Positions 46,100-58,700 of a stretch of 64,000 nucleotides of DNA are shown here, in pieces; the first letter of the stretch is position 1, and each line of letters starts with the position of its first letter. The translations under genes and the position numbers were made by a program. Under the pieces are notes generated by a model, which saw nothing but the letters and a program-made list of their open reading frames with translations, searched no databases and had not been told where the DNA came from. The DNA lies in contig CM055819.1 in NCBI GenBank assembly GCA_029582265.1, positions 42,485,263 through 42,549,262 of the forward strand, read 5' to 3'. This DNA is from Zoroaster sp. YZ-2022 (taxonomy: Eukaryota; Echinodermata; Asteroidea; Forcipulatida; Zoroasteridae).

Positions 46100-48744
46100 C
46101 TGCCCCCAACGAAAAATATGAGATAAACGAAAGGTGAGAACTCGTGCCTGGAGGCTGACAAGGCCGAGCCCCCCTTGTCAGGTTTTTGATACACAATTTG
46201 TTCTTTAAGGTGGTGTTTCTTGTTGGACCAGACGAAATCAACCAGCCGTCGTTGGAGTTCACTTAGGAAATCGTCTGGCGGAGCGAGTGCCGCCAGACAA
46301 TGAAAAGTTTTTGATGCGGTTAGCTGGTTGGCAATCGAGACTCTCCCTTTAAATGAAAGGGAGGTCGAGATGCCAGACCAGCTAGCGAGGGTTTCAGATA
46401 ATCGGTTTTTAAAAATAGTCCAGTTTTTGTCAGTGTACGTTTTGGTGTTTCCTAAGTGAACTCCTAGGAACGACAGGCCATCGTCATTCCACGAGAAGTT
46501 TTAGCGGCTGGTCGCTTCGTACGATCCACGATCCTGCCCACAACCCCTAGGTTTTTCTCGTATTTAGGCGCGCGGCAGAGGCGCGACCAAAGAGATTGTA
46601 AGTGTCTCTGATCGCGTCAAAGCCGCGCTTGGAGGTGACAAAAACAGAGACATCATCTGCATACGCAGACACCGAGCAAGATACGTCAGCGCCAGGCATT
46701 CGGAAACCGTTTTCCCCGACTTCGTACCTAAGGCGATTTAGAAAAGGTTCGATAGCAATTGAGTACAGCAGTCCGAGAGTGGGCAGCCTGACGGATGCCC
46801 TTCTCAACGGAGAAGGGGGCCGTCAAAGAGCCGCATATTTTGACTAAACTCTCGAAACCGCTGTACAGGATTTTTATGTAGTCAAGGAAACGGTCTCCGA
46901 AGCCCATGGCTCTCATGGTGTCGAAGAGATAGTCGCGATCAACTTTATCGAACGCTTTTTGCTGATCGAGGTTGACCACTGCTAAAGGGACATCATTCTC
47001 ATTGGCATAGTCAATGATGTCCTTTATCAGACCTACGTTGTCATGGATTGAGCGTCCAGGGACGCAGTAGGTCTGATCCTCACCTACGACGCTGCCGATG
47101 CACTCTTTCAGTCTGTTAGCGAGCAACCCTGTAAGGATTTTGTAATCATTGTTTAGAAGGGAGACTGGCTGCCAATTGGCTATGTCGGCCAGATCCCCCT
47201 TCTTGGGTAAAAGAGTAATTACCGCCCTCCTGAAGGAACGAGGAAGCCCGCTGGTGAGAAAAGAATAATTTAAGACAGAAAGTAGATCGTTTTTTTAGAA
47301 TATGCCAAAAAGTTTGATAGAATTCACCGGACAGGCCGTCCAGGCCGTCCAGGCCAGGCGTTTTATCCTTGTCAAGTTGGCCAACAGCTATTTCTAATTC
47401 CTCTAGAGACAGAGGACGCTCCAGGTCCTCTGCCTCTAGAGGATCAAGACGAGGTAGGTCCCTTAAAATGTTTTCGCGGGCGCCCTCATCGGTAGAGTCT
47501 TTAGAGTAAAGGTTTTTATAGAAGTTTGAAACATGAGCTTTTATAAGAGAATTTCTTTGGAGTAATTTCTCCGGAATCAAAGCGGATTCTAGAGATAGTT
47601 TTGGAAAGAGATTTTGATTTTTCAAGATTAAAAAAATATGAAGATGAGGTATCTACCTCGCTAACGTGTTTAAATCTCGATCTGATGAGGACGCCCTGTG
47701 CTCGATTTTTTAGAACAGAGTTTAGTTTTTCTTTTCGTTCGAGAAGGACCTGCCTTGTCTCTGGTGTGATTTGTGGCGCAGACTGAAGGTCGTCAATAGT
47801 TCGATTTATTTTTAAAAGAGCTTCCCGTTTTTCGAAAGCAATTCTTTTTGAATAATGTTGTGTAATAGATTTAATGTGGGACTTGCCAAAGTCCCACCAA
47901 GAATTTAAATTGGGGAAATCAAACTGTTTTTGACGCCATTCTCCCCAGAAACAACTTATAATTTGTTTGTATGCTTCATCCTGAAGAAGTGAATTATTAA
48001 AATGCCAGTAGGCGCTACGGTAGTTGAATTTTTAAAGAAATGGCGGAGTGATCAGAGAGAGAACAGGGTGTTATTTTGGATGAAAGAATAGAGGATAAAA
48101 TATCAGGATGAAGATACAAACGATCTAACCTGGATTTGGAAACGTCACAATCCCTGGAGGGGTTGTTCCGCAGCCAGGTAAATTGTTGTTTCTGGGGATT
48201 CAGTCTACGCCAAACATCACACAGAGAGAGTGCACCTACAGTTTCCTTGAGAGCTGCTGCGACTGTATCTACGTTCGGTGGGCCCATGCAGACGGTCCAA
48301 TGCAGGATTTTCCGTGCAGTTGAAGTCACCTCCGACCACAACGACACCGTCACTGTTACAAGAAGATAAATGTTTAGAAAAAGAGTTAAAGACTTTAAAA
48401 GCAAGAATGTCGCTCTGGAGACTAACACATTATAAGTATGGAAAATAGTTTGGTTGTGTTTATTTTAGAATAAAGGACATGTCCTTAAAAACATTATAAT
48501 TAGAAATAATTTGTAAATGTTTATTGTTGATGAGTGTAGTTACCCCAGAGCCACAGGAATTGGAAGGGGAGAAAGGGTGGGGCCATAGGCTCCAGCAGGA
48601 GCTCATTTCCGTGAGGTTATAAGTCTCCTGCAGGAGCACTATGTCAGAGAAGGGAAAGAAATTTTCAAAATAAGCATTTATGGCGGCATTTTTTCAGGGG
48701 GTTGAACAGCCGCCGGTGTTCAGGGAAATCAGTGACAGTGTCAT
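46100..48744 (-). pseudogene. Tx1-like ORF2: endonuclease and RT (broken)
   Basis: The start is at 48744 (MTLSLISLNTGGC), followed by the endonuclease motif FSDIVLLQETYNL, GGDFNCTENPALDRL, a SRLDRLYLHPDIL stretch and SDHSAISLKI. The reverse transcriptase part shows AVGQLDKDKTPGLDGL, YCVPGRSIHDN, LDQQKAFDKVDRDYLF and the catalytic SAYADDVSVFV at about 46640-46690. The N-terminal part needs frame corrections near 48690 and 48300, and the palm region shifts after GIRQ; several stops interrupt the stretch between endonuclease and RT. The order and the single-knuckle ORF1 upstream fit Tx1/L1-clade LINEs. Confidence 0.85.
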
Positions 48745-48976
48745 TGCGACCAAACTAACCAAGACCCTCATAAAGAACAAGTAAAGGAAATTACTTATCT
48801 AAGATCCAGGAGCCTTATTCACGAAGCACCCGCAACGAGGTGCGGGCACACTACCCGTAACCCTCCCCTAAGTACTTGCGGGTTATTCACGAAAGCCCTT
48901 TAAATCTGCGTGTGCCCGTAAATTTGCGGGACCTCCAGACTTCCCGCAACTTGCGTGGATCGTCACGAGAGTGATA

Positions 48977-49574
48977 ATGCCGGCCCTTATGGCAGTACTT
49001 TTGATTCAAGAAGAACTGAATCGACGTGATCTTCGGCGCCAGCACGTTTTCCGTGACCGGTTTAACCCCACTAGATTCTTACAATAACCAAGAACTCATA
49101 AAACGGTATAGAATGCCTCGGCGTGTTATTTTACAACTAATCGACTTGATCAACGATGACGTGGCACATCCCACTCGGAGATCGCGGGCCATACCGGCAT
49201 CCCTGCAGATTCTATGTGCATTGAGATATTTTGCTACGGGAAATTTTCAGCTGGTGTGTGGAGACTTGAGTGGAATCAGCCAACCCTCAGTTTCAATAAT
49301 TGTAATACGAATGGCAACCGCACTCCAAAGGAAATCTCCGCAAATAATTACTTTCCCAAGAGATAGAGAGAGTCAGGAGATGATAAAGGAAGGATTTTAC
49401 CAACATCGTCATAGGATCCCAAATGTGTTGGGGTGTGTGGATGGAAGCTTAGTGCCAATCAAAATGCCGGCTCGAGATGAGGATGCATACGTTTGTATAT
49501 AAATGGTATGTATATAAATGTTTGCAATAAATGCTCAAGGAATAATTATGTTCCCACGAATTGAAATTCACGGG
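48977..49574 (+). pseudogene. HARBI1-like PIF/Harbinger nuclease, truncated
   Basis: The true N-terminus appears at 48977 (MPALMAVLLIQEELNRRDLR, then RQHVFRDRFNP); a frameshift near 49065 leads into LDSYNNQELIKRYRMPRRVI, LCALRYFATGNFQ, SQPSVSIIV, NVLGCVDGSLVPIKMPARDE and DAYV. The Asp in CVDG is the first residue of the DDE triad. Two in-frame stops created by a 15-bp tandem duplication precede FAINAQGII, and everything beyond about 49574, including the other catalytic residues, is gone. A Harbinger-like end (CCAGGAGCCTTATTCACGAA) lies at 48807. Host domesticated HARBI1 works with NAIF1, but this is a transposon remnant in a LINE. Confidence 0.9.
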
Positions 49575-49589
49575 GTATGGTTTTTTTCA

Positions 49590-50440
49590 CTTTTCTTTTT
49601 CTTTTCTGTTTTTTGGGGCACTATGAGGATCCCCAACGGGATCCAAGGGAGCAGGTTTTTTGGAGACTTTAGGTGGATGTTTGGGATCAGATTTTTTTTC
49701 GGTTAGTGGGGTTATGGACGAAGGTGGGAGGTGGATTTAAAGGATTGGTCTCGTTACTGTTATTGTCATCGGTCCCCTGTTTCTTGCAAGCTCGACTAAT
49801 GTGTCCGTACTCACCGCACGAGAAGCAGCGTACCGAATCAGTCGACAGAAAAACGCGATAATTTGTGCCCAAATACGAGAAGTTCATGTGTTCAGGCGGA
49901 GTGACGTTCGGTTTTAGAAGAACATGCACTTGCCGCCTGAACGACATGATATGAGCAAGATGTTTTTCCTTAAAACCCAAGGGAATGGATCTCACCTGTG
50001 ACACCACCTTGCAAAACGATGACAGATTGTGTATCAGCACTGTGTTCGGTATCTCTGGATATACATTAGAAAGCGTGAGCCGGGTGGTTGGCTGGACCAG
50101 TGGGGTGAGCTCGATGAAGGTGCCATCGTAGGTCAGTCCGTTTTGGACCGCCTCGATGACAGCCTCCTTCGAGCTCAAGTAAGCAGCAATTCGGCCATTT
50201 GAAATTCTTGAAGCAGACAGTACTTTAGAGTCGGAAATTTGTGAAACGAGAGAGATAAGATATTGGCGTAAAGAGACAGTGTCCAGCGCTTTGAAAACGA
50301 TTCCATTGTCTCTGGTAAGTGGGCTGTTACCAGGAACAATGGAATCGCGTTCACCCAGAAATACACGAAATCAGTCAGACCTAACAAATTGAGATTCGCC
50401 CTGTATGATGTAGAATCAATAAGGGTGAGATTAGTATAAA
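49590..50440 (-). pseudogene. Tx1-like ORF1 with a zinc knuckle (broken)
   Basis: Minus-strand reading: RDNGIVFKALDTVSLRQYLI, SDSKVLSASRISNGRIAAYL, then SSKEAVIEAVQNGL and a GTFIELTPLVQPTTRLTLSN segment, ending with the CCHC knuckle CFSCGEYGHISRAC and a polar tail. The frame is clean across about 190 codons but is cut by a TGA upstream, near 50370, where the N-terminus should be, and shifts at the tail after NRKK. Such proteins bind the LINE RNA. No start codon can be assigned. Confidence 0.75.
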
Positions 50441-50493
50441 ATTTGTAACCATAAAATGCATAAATCTCACACAATTCTACTTTTCCTGGAGCT

Positions 50494-50494
<1 letters not shown>

Positions 50495-50566
<72 letters not shown>
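50495..50566. repeat. (GA)n microsatellite
   Basis: 36 uninterrupted GA units at the 5' edge of the Tx1-like LINE. Confidence 0.98.
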
Positions 50567-50570
<4 letters not shown>

Positions 50571-50589
50571 TTAACAGTATTTCTTTCTT

Positions 50590-51205
50590 TCTTTGGGCAA
50601 ACGGTCACGTGGTTATATTACGAAAACATAAAAATGCTTCTTCTCCCACATTCTGTAGCCGATTTAAATCAGGTGATCACATACCTCCCTAGTCTGATCC
50701 CCATCAGGGGTGTTTTTAGCCAAATACCACGTAATGGTTAGTAGTGGTCATTTTATGAAAATATGCAAAAGGTGCCTTCTTACACATTTTTTGCCGATTT
50801 CAGCCAAACTTGGTTAGATGCCTCATTTGGTGGTGTTCACAGATTTTGATCGAAGTTCACCCAACGGTCAGCAGTGTTCATTTTGTAAAAACGTCACATT
50901 CTTTAGCCAATTTCAGGTAAATTTCGTTAGATGCCTTATTTGGGGGTGTTTACACAGATTTGGGTCAAAGGTAACCTGATTGTCAATAGCGGCCATTTGA
51001 TGGAAGCTTTCAGTTTCCATCAAATGACCACCACTTCAATACACAATGCTGCTTCTCCCACATTCTGTAGTAGAGTTCAACCAAACTTGATGAGATGCAT
51101 TCACCAGTTTGGGTCAAAGGTCACATTATGGTCAGGAGAATTCATTTCAAGAAAACTATTCAAAAGGCTATACGGCAGACATTTGTGCCTGTTGAAGCAC
51201 TAGCT
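50590..51205 (+). repeat. degenerate ~100-160-bp minisatellite
   Basis: Four or five diverged copies share TTCTCCCACATTCTGTAGCC, GATTTCAACCAAACTTG, a TTAGATGCCTCATTTGG block, GGGTCAAAGGTCAC and GGTCAGTAGTGGTCATTT. Unit length varies through indels. No coding frame is conserved across units. Confidence 0.75.
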
Positions 51206-51488
51206 CTAGTTAAGGGTTCTATTGGTGGGTAGAGTCAATCAAGTATTAGCAATCCAGCATAGGTGCCGTGACCAAGCATTGCCAAGGATGGGTTGGGATT
51301 AGGGATAGGGTTAGGGTTGGATCAGTCTATTGTCATCAAGTGTTAGCTATCCAGTCCTGTGGTTTGCAATCTCATATCTAGCAATTTTATTGTAACGTCA
51401 GAAATGGGAAGGTGACCAGCTATCGTCAATATGAGTATAACTTCAACCCTTGACAACGATGTATAAAACATTGCTATGTAAGTCATTA

Positions 51489-52154
51489 AGGGCCTGTCCC
51501 ACTTGGGCGACTTTTTAGGCGACTGCCGGCGACTGTCATAGTCGTAGCAGGTCGCCGAAAAACCGGCGACTGGACCCCCCTACGACAAGCTACAACAACC
51601 TACCACCTAGTCGATGTCAAGCTACGGCAAGCTACCGACAACCGGCGACCCAATCTTCGCGACCAGTACGACCACACCATACGACAACCTACGACCACAC
51701 AGACGACAACCTACGACAACCGAAGTCAACCTACGTCCACCCGCGACAAGCTGCGACAAGCTACGACCCTGTCGGCGACAACTGAAGACAACTGAAGACA
51801 AATGAAGAGAATTCACTTGACTTCTCTTGACGCCAGTACCTGTCGCCGGTTGACGTAGGTTGAATGATCTCCAATGGAATTCACCGAGGTCAGCACCGGC
51901 GACAACCTACGTCACCTGGCGACAACCTCCGACAGCACCTACGTCAGTAGAAGTCAAGCTACGCTCATTGGCGTCAAACCCACTATCGCCGAAAATTTTT
52001 GAACATTTTGAAAATCCAGCGGCGACCAGAAAGAGGCTACGACTCTTTGGGCTACTGAGGAGACTACTTCCGACCATACAGGCGACACCCGTCGACCATG
52101 TGGCGACAGCCTGGTCGCCTGTAGTCGCCTAAAAATCGCCTAAGTGGGACTGTT
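51489..52154. mobile_element. 666-bp MITE rich in CGAC motifs
   Basis: The ends are inverted: CTGTCCCACTTGGGCGACTT on the left and CAGTCCCACTTAGGCGATTT read inward from the right, both continuing TTAGGCGACT. TA flanks each end (51487-51488 and 52155-52156). The interior is filled with short CTACGACAA, CCTACGTC and GGCGAC motifs on both strands, as if built by slippage from its own ends. No coding capacity. Confidence 0.75.
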
Positions 52155-52911
52155 TATCTGTATCCCTATACATAAGTGGGTGTGGAGTACCACCATTGTA
52201 TCAGCATTCTCTTTTTGGGTAGTGTGGTCTTTTGAATCTTACGAAATAAAAGAACGAAATTAAAACGCATGTGTCACGCAGCGAACTTTATTGAAGAACA
52301 TCAATTGACATTTATATAATTAACAATGAGGGAATGAATACCTCTTTCATTTAACATTGTGATTCCATTAAATAATAAGATAATACCAGAAGTCTATTAC
52401 CTACATGATATTTGCCGGTCGTATACTAAACTAGTCCAAAGTCTCAAAAAGAAGCATTCCAGTCTGGGAGACTTAACAGGCGTGTGAGAGAACTGTATCT
52501 CACGCGCGCCGCTTAGCGTTTGCGCGTTCTCCCCACAGCTGATGATTCGCAATTGTCTAGTAGGCTTCGTCTAGTTCTAGGAACTAGCTTCGCTCGCCAA
52601 GCGCCTAATCCTGTGATGTCTTACGTCAGGGCAGGCAGGGTACCGGTAGTAAAACTCCTAACTATATTTTGGAGTACAGTGCTGTGGTATGGATTACAGC
52701 AGACTGGCACACTTCGTGTAGGTGACATACTTAATGCATAATTAAAAGTACAATTCTACAGCTGGCCACACTGGAGAAAAACAGGGATATGATGTTTCAC
52801 GGTATCACTACACAGTGGATTCAAACCATTGCATTGCCCTGTAAAAACTGCGGTGTTGAAATAACACCAGCGGTATCAACGTATTCTTCCATGCCAATCA
52901 GGCATTGTGTA

Positions 52912-53092
52912 AAGAGCAGGTCACACTGCAGCGATTACAAGTAACGATAACGAAAACGACGCAAAAGAACGCATTATATTGGTTAAATTGTACCGCGCGG
53001 AATACGTGCACGCTTATTTAACCAATCGATGGCGTTCATTAGCAGCGTTCTCGTTCTCCTTACTCGTTATCGCTGCAGTGTGACCGGCCCTT
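52912..53092. mobile_element. 181-bp palindromic MITE
   Basis: Left end AAGAGCAGGTCACACTGCAG and inverted right end AAGGGCCGGTCACACTGCAG, each continuing CGAT and then a diverged copy of AACGAGAACG. TA flanks both ends. The two arms pair over more than 40 bp. Confidence 0.85.
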
Positions 53093-53094
53093 TA

Positions 53095-54730
53095 CTTGTC
53101 TAATATGAACACCACTGATGTAGTTTTTTACAGACCGATTTTTGTAACGTCCATTTTTTCAGGCATCAACCATATTTGTATTATACTACTATGATCTTTT
53201 AAACAATACAAAATGTCATCGCGTCAGAGAAATAAGGTCGTAACTTGCAAAATACGCGAAATTGAGATAATAAATTAAAATTTAGAGTAACGATTTATGG
53301 TTACCATGGTGACTGTTTATTTTGAACAGGTCCAATTGTATTTCCACTTTTTGGTTGTAAATACGAGATGTTTGATACTGACATTGGCATGTGTTTTGGG
53401 TTTTGTTGTCAACCTTCAAACGCTGAACTAGACAAAACTGAGTAAATTGACCATTTCCAAAGCATTCTGGGAATCCGATATAGCTGCCATTATGTTGAAT
53501 ATTTTGACCATTTTCAATATTTGTTTGGGAGAAATGCTGTTTAAACAATTTACCAACAATTTAACGCGCCCTTTTGCGGTGACCTATGGAAGTTTGTATG
53601 ACATCTTCCGATAGATCTTGTTGAACTGAAAATATTCTATGAGTTTCCTGAAAATCCGCTGAAGAGTATACAAAATATGGAGATGGAAGGGCACAATGGA
53701 GCTCCCAAGGTATGAGAACGAAGAAACACTAGGCTTGACAGGGGTTAATATACAAAGTTGAACATATTAACATGAATAATATGATGTCGCTAATTACTAC
53801 TTTTAATATAATTTATAATCGCTTAATTTAAACACAACACGTGATAATGCTTTTTGGTAGACTTGGTACGTCTGTATGATACTAAACAAAGATTTAATGA
53901 TATATCTTTAGATTCTTGTGTGATTTAAAGCAAAACCAAATTCAAATGTTTTACCTTATTTGTCCTTTGTGACCTTAAAAATGACCTATAAATCAAAATC
54001 GAGAATGGCATCTACCCTCATGTTGTTTGTGATAGTATAAACTATTGATTTAGAATGGATGCCATGCATTAAAAAAATGCAGTCCAAAGTTTCAAATCTT
54101 GTGTTGTCTTGTTTGCTAATAATAATAATGTCAATAATCACGAATAAGTCATTTAATACAAATATATATACACATGCTCTATTTAAATAAGGATTCTGGA
54201 AACAAAACCAATGTGTCATTTCTGAAGAACAACCCTTTCTTGTTTTCGTTTTTTATTTATTATTTATTTATTATTATTATTTTTTTTTTCGTTTCTTTTT
54301 TCAATGTGACTTTGACCTGTAACGGTTAACCAATGTCATAAGCCTGTCAAATCACAAGGTACACTATGTATGTTTTATGAAAAATATATTTCGGCACGTA
54401 AGGTAATCTCCAGACAAAACATATTGCTAGACCCAACCTTGAATTGGAAGGGTTTGAACATTTATTGTTCACATTTATACACATTTGATACACAATAGTT
54501 TTTAGCAGTTATTATCTGAATATACAAGTTGCCCAAGCTCGTGCACAGGGTCTACTTCGTTCTCACTACTAGGCTTGGGTTGTGAAAACAAGAAACAAAA
54601 TATTAATTATGTTTTATACCTAACATTAAACATTTCTTAGTATTTTACAAGTAGTTTTCTATAATTCATTTTATCCAAAAATAATGCCGAATGAAGAGGA
54701 AATAATTTTAAAAAAAACACTACCTACAAT
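53095..54730. other. non-coding interval
   Basis: AT-rich sequence with a short T-rich tract near 54250-54300. No gene or repeat family recognised. Confidence 0.4.
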
Positions 54731-55320
54731 GTGTATGATTTGCATTTGGATAGCCTTGTCGCTGCCTCACTATACTTCGTCACATTGTCAAGCACTCAAA
54801 CATCATGGACCACCAATCATCAAACCCATCACATATGGCATCCTAGACGCAATATAGATGCTTTTGAGATTTTCAAGCGTAACACCGTTCCACAGCACAC
54901 CGCTTTCTACCTCAGCAACATTTGGCGACCCCTCCTACAGACTGAAATATTTTCTATATACAAAGTAAACACCTCACCTACATCCTAAGTCACCCTCCCT
55001 CCCTTCTCTGTGCTTATTATCAACTGATTCAGTTCAGTGAGCGCGCACTCCTTCTCCCCCATTCTCAGTAGCATGGCTCCACCAGTTCCCACCTACACGC
55101 AACAACACATAAGTCTTCGCGACGATCCCCATCAGTGTACTTAATTAAGCAGCATCTTTCGCAGTCCGCCATTCTCTTGAAGACGATCAGAGCATACTGA
55201 TCGAAATGTCGAGTTGTATCCAACTGGTTCTTTCCAGAACTACGTACTACTCAAAGATAATTTTATATGGTGTCACCACAAACAGTCTTTACTTACAACA
55301 AAGCACTTTAACAGATGCGA
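54731..55320 (+). mobile_element. Penelope-like element, 3' remnant
   Basis: The frame to 54988 ends with DAFEIFKRNTVPQHTAFYLS and IWRPLLQ, which resembles the C-terminal end of Penelope-like proteins (EAI.I.KR...VP...GY.LS.IW.PLL). It is followed by a 3' region containing TGAAGACGATCAGAGCATAC, TGATCGAAATGTCGAGTTG and TTTTATATGGTGTCACCAC. The last three blocks recur inverted at 57395-57530. The reverse transcriptase proper is absent. Confidence 0.5.
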
Positions 55321-55742
55321 TGTTTCCTACAATAGTGAAACTATAATGTCTATAAGCTATTAATTGAAAATAAGTTAAAATACGCTTAAAAGCCCTATAC
55401 ATTATTGGTATTCTCGAATAACAGTTGAAGCTGGTATGAAACATTCTTTTTAATATTTCTGTCTGAGGTGATTTATTATTATTTTTTGATTATACAAACT
55501 AATTTGTATAATAGAGTAGGTTTGCGGTAGCACTATGTAATGATCTCTCTTAAGATGTGCGGATCTGAGAAGAACATGTGGGTATCTCGACATGTCGGTC
55601 AGTGTGCTCAGTATTGAGGAGAATACTGGACTCTGGTGGGTGAAGCTGCTTAAGTAGTGTTGAAAGGGATTCTGCTGCAGGGATTTAGGTTGGTGAATCG
55701 TAAGGTAGGATGTCTCAAATACGGGTTCAGAGTAAGGCAGCC

Positions 55743-58700
55743 TTAAGTTTGCACGGCATAAGGTTGACTTTTTTTTCTTATGAGTGTTAACTTTATGCGT
55801 TTTTGACCGTCGTTGACTTTGGCTTTTTTACGATTATCGGCAACTTTCGTGTATATTGTATAAAGATAGGGGTTAATAGATGAATTGATAGGTAAGATAA
55901 ACACGCCAACCCATGCATACATGTCAGCATTTAGCTTCACCGTTCCAGTCTGCGAGAGAATCCCCAAGATGATGATTGGCATCCAGCACGCAAAGTCCGT
56001 GCCGACTATGGCCGCCATTTTGATAGCCATCCCGATTTCCCGTTTGCGGTGAGCAGTGACTATTTTGGACATCTTGTTAATACTCACGAAGACAGCAATG
56101 TAGGAACAAAGAACGACCATAAAAGACAACATGTTAACACCAATAAAGAGTACAATAGAGTAGATCCAAAGTGGTTTGCCCCCCTCCAATACTGAGCTGG
56201 TTTCATCTGTACCAAACCTTGTGGGACCTGTTGTAGTCAGAGGGAGCCCTATACACATATCAGATAATCCGTATATCTTTGAATCAGACCCACCAGTGAC
56301 GGTTGGTAGAATACTGAGACATGCGGCTGCAGACCATATAACAGAGACGATAACTTTGGACGTCTTCCCCCGGATTTTGATTAAACTGTAAGGAAACACG
56401 ATGCCGAGGAAACACTCGACACTGATAACGGTGACGAAAAAAACTGATGCCTCACTCGATAGCACGGAGAACACCCCAGCAATTTTACAAACTGCACCAG
56501 ACCGCCATCGCAGTGCTGCAAAGCGTATTATTGCAAAATTGCAAGTCTGCAATTGCAATGATCAACATATAAACACCCATTATCAAATCAGCTACTGCTA
56601 AATTGAGCACCAAGAACGAGTGCGTCTTATTTTCAGCCGTTTCTCCACGTTGATTCCACCTCCAGATAATAACCACTGAATTGCCAATGAGGGCGGCAAT
56701 ACCAAATATCCACATGAACACTCTTAGTACGTCGTTCAGCATAAGAGTGACACATCGGTCTAATGATGTCTGTTTAATCGTTGTCTTGCAATCAGAATCG
56801 GTAAAATCATCAATAGCTGAAACAGCTTCACAGCAGAAACTGAAAATATCGACGTTCCTAAAATAAAAACACAGGTTGATAAAATATATTAATCCTTCGC
56901 AGCTTTCCGTGCGTGATGTATGATTGAAAATATGGTGAAAACCTAAAAGGTATTTTGTTTAAGGTGTGTCGCCGACTCAAGCCAAAAATTAAAAATAAAA
57001 ATAAAAAATAAAAAAAAAAAATAAAACAAAAATAACAGAAATACTGTGGTGTATTTTAATTTATTATTTTGAAAATTAGTTGGGTTATTTTTTTGAAAAT
57101 GCAAATGGATGCTACAGCATTTCACCTTCTTCTGACAACTTTACCTGGTTAGGGAGGTCGGTCATCAGGGGAGTCGCATTGCGTCACAACAAAGTAGCAA
57201 TGGGGTCAGAGTTTTCTTAGCATTTCATGAAATCATGTCTTTTCTGTAAAACTGCTATAACTTTCTCTCATACCAAGGAAGATGATGATGATGATGATGA
57301 TGATGATGGTGGTGAATAATGAACTTAAATTCAGTTGTGAATTGGTTCAGCGTCAATGAATTGCCCATTAATATTACTAAAACCAAATATGTGTTAAGTA
57401 AGACTAATTGTGGTGACACCATGTAAAATTCTCTATTAGAGTAGTAATTAGTTCTGAAAAGAACTGGCGGTAACAACTCGACGTTTCGATCAGTATGCTC
57501 TGATCATCCTTCAGGAGAAATATATGTTGCTTAGTAATTATTGTCTGTTATCTTCCTCATGAAGTGTTGATTAATGATTCTGTCTATTATAAAATTGATT
57601 GTTGTAAATTCTTGTGATTGTTTATTGACTCTGGAATAACATCATCTATGAAAAATTATCGCTAGGAACATTGGAGTAATAGGATCAAACATTTTGTATG
57701 CAACTGTTCTCTTTATAATACCTTACTTATTTCATATCTTAACTATGGAATACTTGCATGGGTAGTCTTATTACTAATCCACACAGGCTACTTTGCGTGT
57801 AATTAAATTAGTTTGCTGATTTGTATGCACATTACTGATCCTTTTCTTGAAATATGACTTTAAAACTTAATGATATGTATTGCCATCAGCTTGGGTCCCT
57901 CATGTACCAATCTATATGTAATACTTTGACATTTCAATTAATAATATAGTTACTCACTATTTTGGAATTATTTTACTCGTCAAACTTCTAATTTTCATAT
58001 TCCATTCATGTGATACTCTTTTCGACTGTCATTAATATAGTTTGACACCGACTCTCAAACCAAAGAAAACACAGTTGATAAGTACTCAAGAAAATAATTA
58101 GCACAACATTGACCCATAGGCATCTTCATTCAACGCAAGAGCTGCGCATGTGCAAAATATATGCGTCAATATCTACAGTTCACAATATATGACCTATCAA
58201 GATAGGTATAAGTTTTCTGGGGGAAATATAACTCACTTAATTAATCATTATTATCAATAAATTTTATCACATGTTATTGTTTTTGAATGTTTTGTTTAAG
58301 CATTGCAAATCCTGTGTTTAGTGCAGTGAAATCGATTACACAGCAGTTACATATCTAAAATAACTAACTGTCAATGTGAGTGTTTCTCAAAACACCAACA
58401 AACTGAGATAGGTTACTTTTCACCACCATCAATGAATTGTTGTTTTGTTTATTGGGGTTGTTTCAGATTCTTATTACTCAAGGTATGCCTATACGAATGA
58501 TATTTATATGAATATTCCTATCGATGCTGTTACGACTACTTGGCATGTTGTATTAGATGTCATTCGAATGTTTAATGAAAATAATAGATATTCAGTTTTT
58601 GTTTTGCACATAATAACCACAATTCTGGGACAAATACAGTTTATCAAAATGGATTCTAACCAACAGTAACGGCCCTAGAGCTTATTGAAAACAGCACGAA

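Larger units (their letters stand above)
46071..50474 (-). mobile_element. Tx1/L1-like LINE interrupted by a HARBI1 fragment
   Basis: On the minus strand: ORF1 with a zinc knuckle (about 50440-49590), a Harbinger fragment in opposite orientation (48806-49574), and ORF2 from 48744 leftward through endonuclease and reverse transcriptase. The last recognisable residues (FLSELQRRLVDFVWSNKKHH, then LKEQIVYQKPDKGGLGLVS after a shift) run to about 46100, where the sequence meets the LTR-like segment. Both ORFs are broken. Confidence 0.8.

Noticed and set aside
51280..51325. Interstitial telomeric repeat (TTAGGG)n
   Set aside because: Only two or three imperfect TTAGGG-like words.
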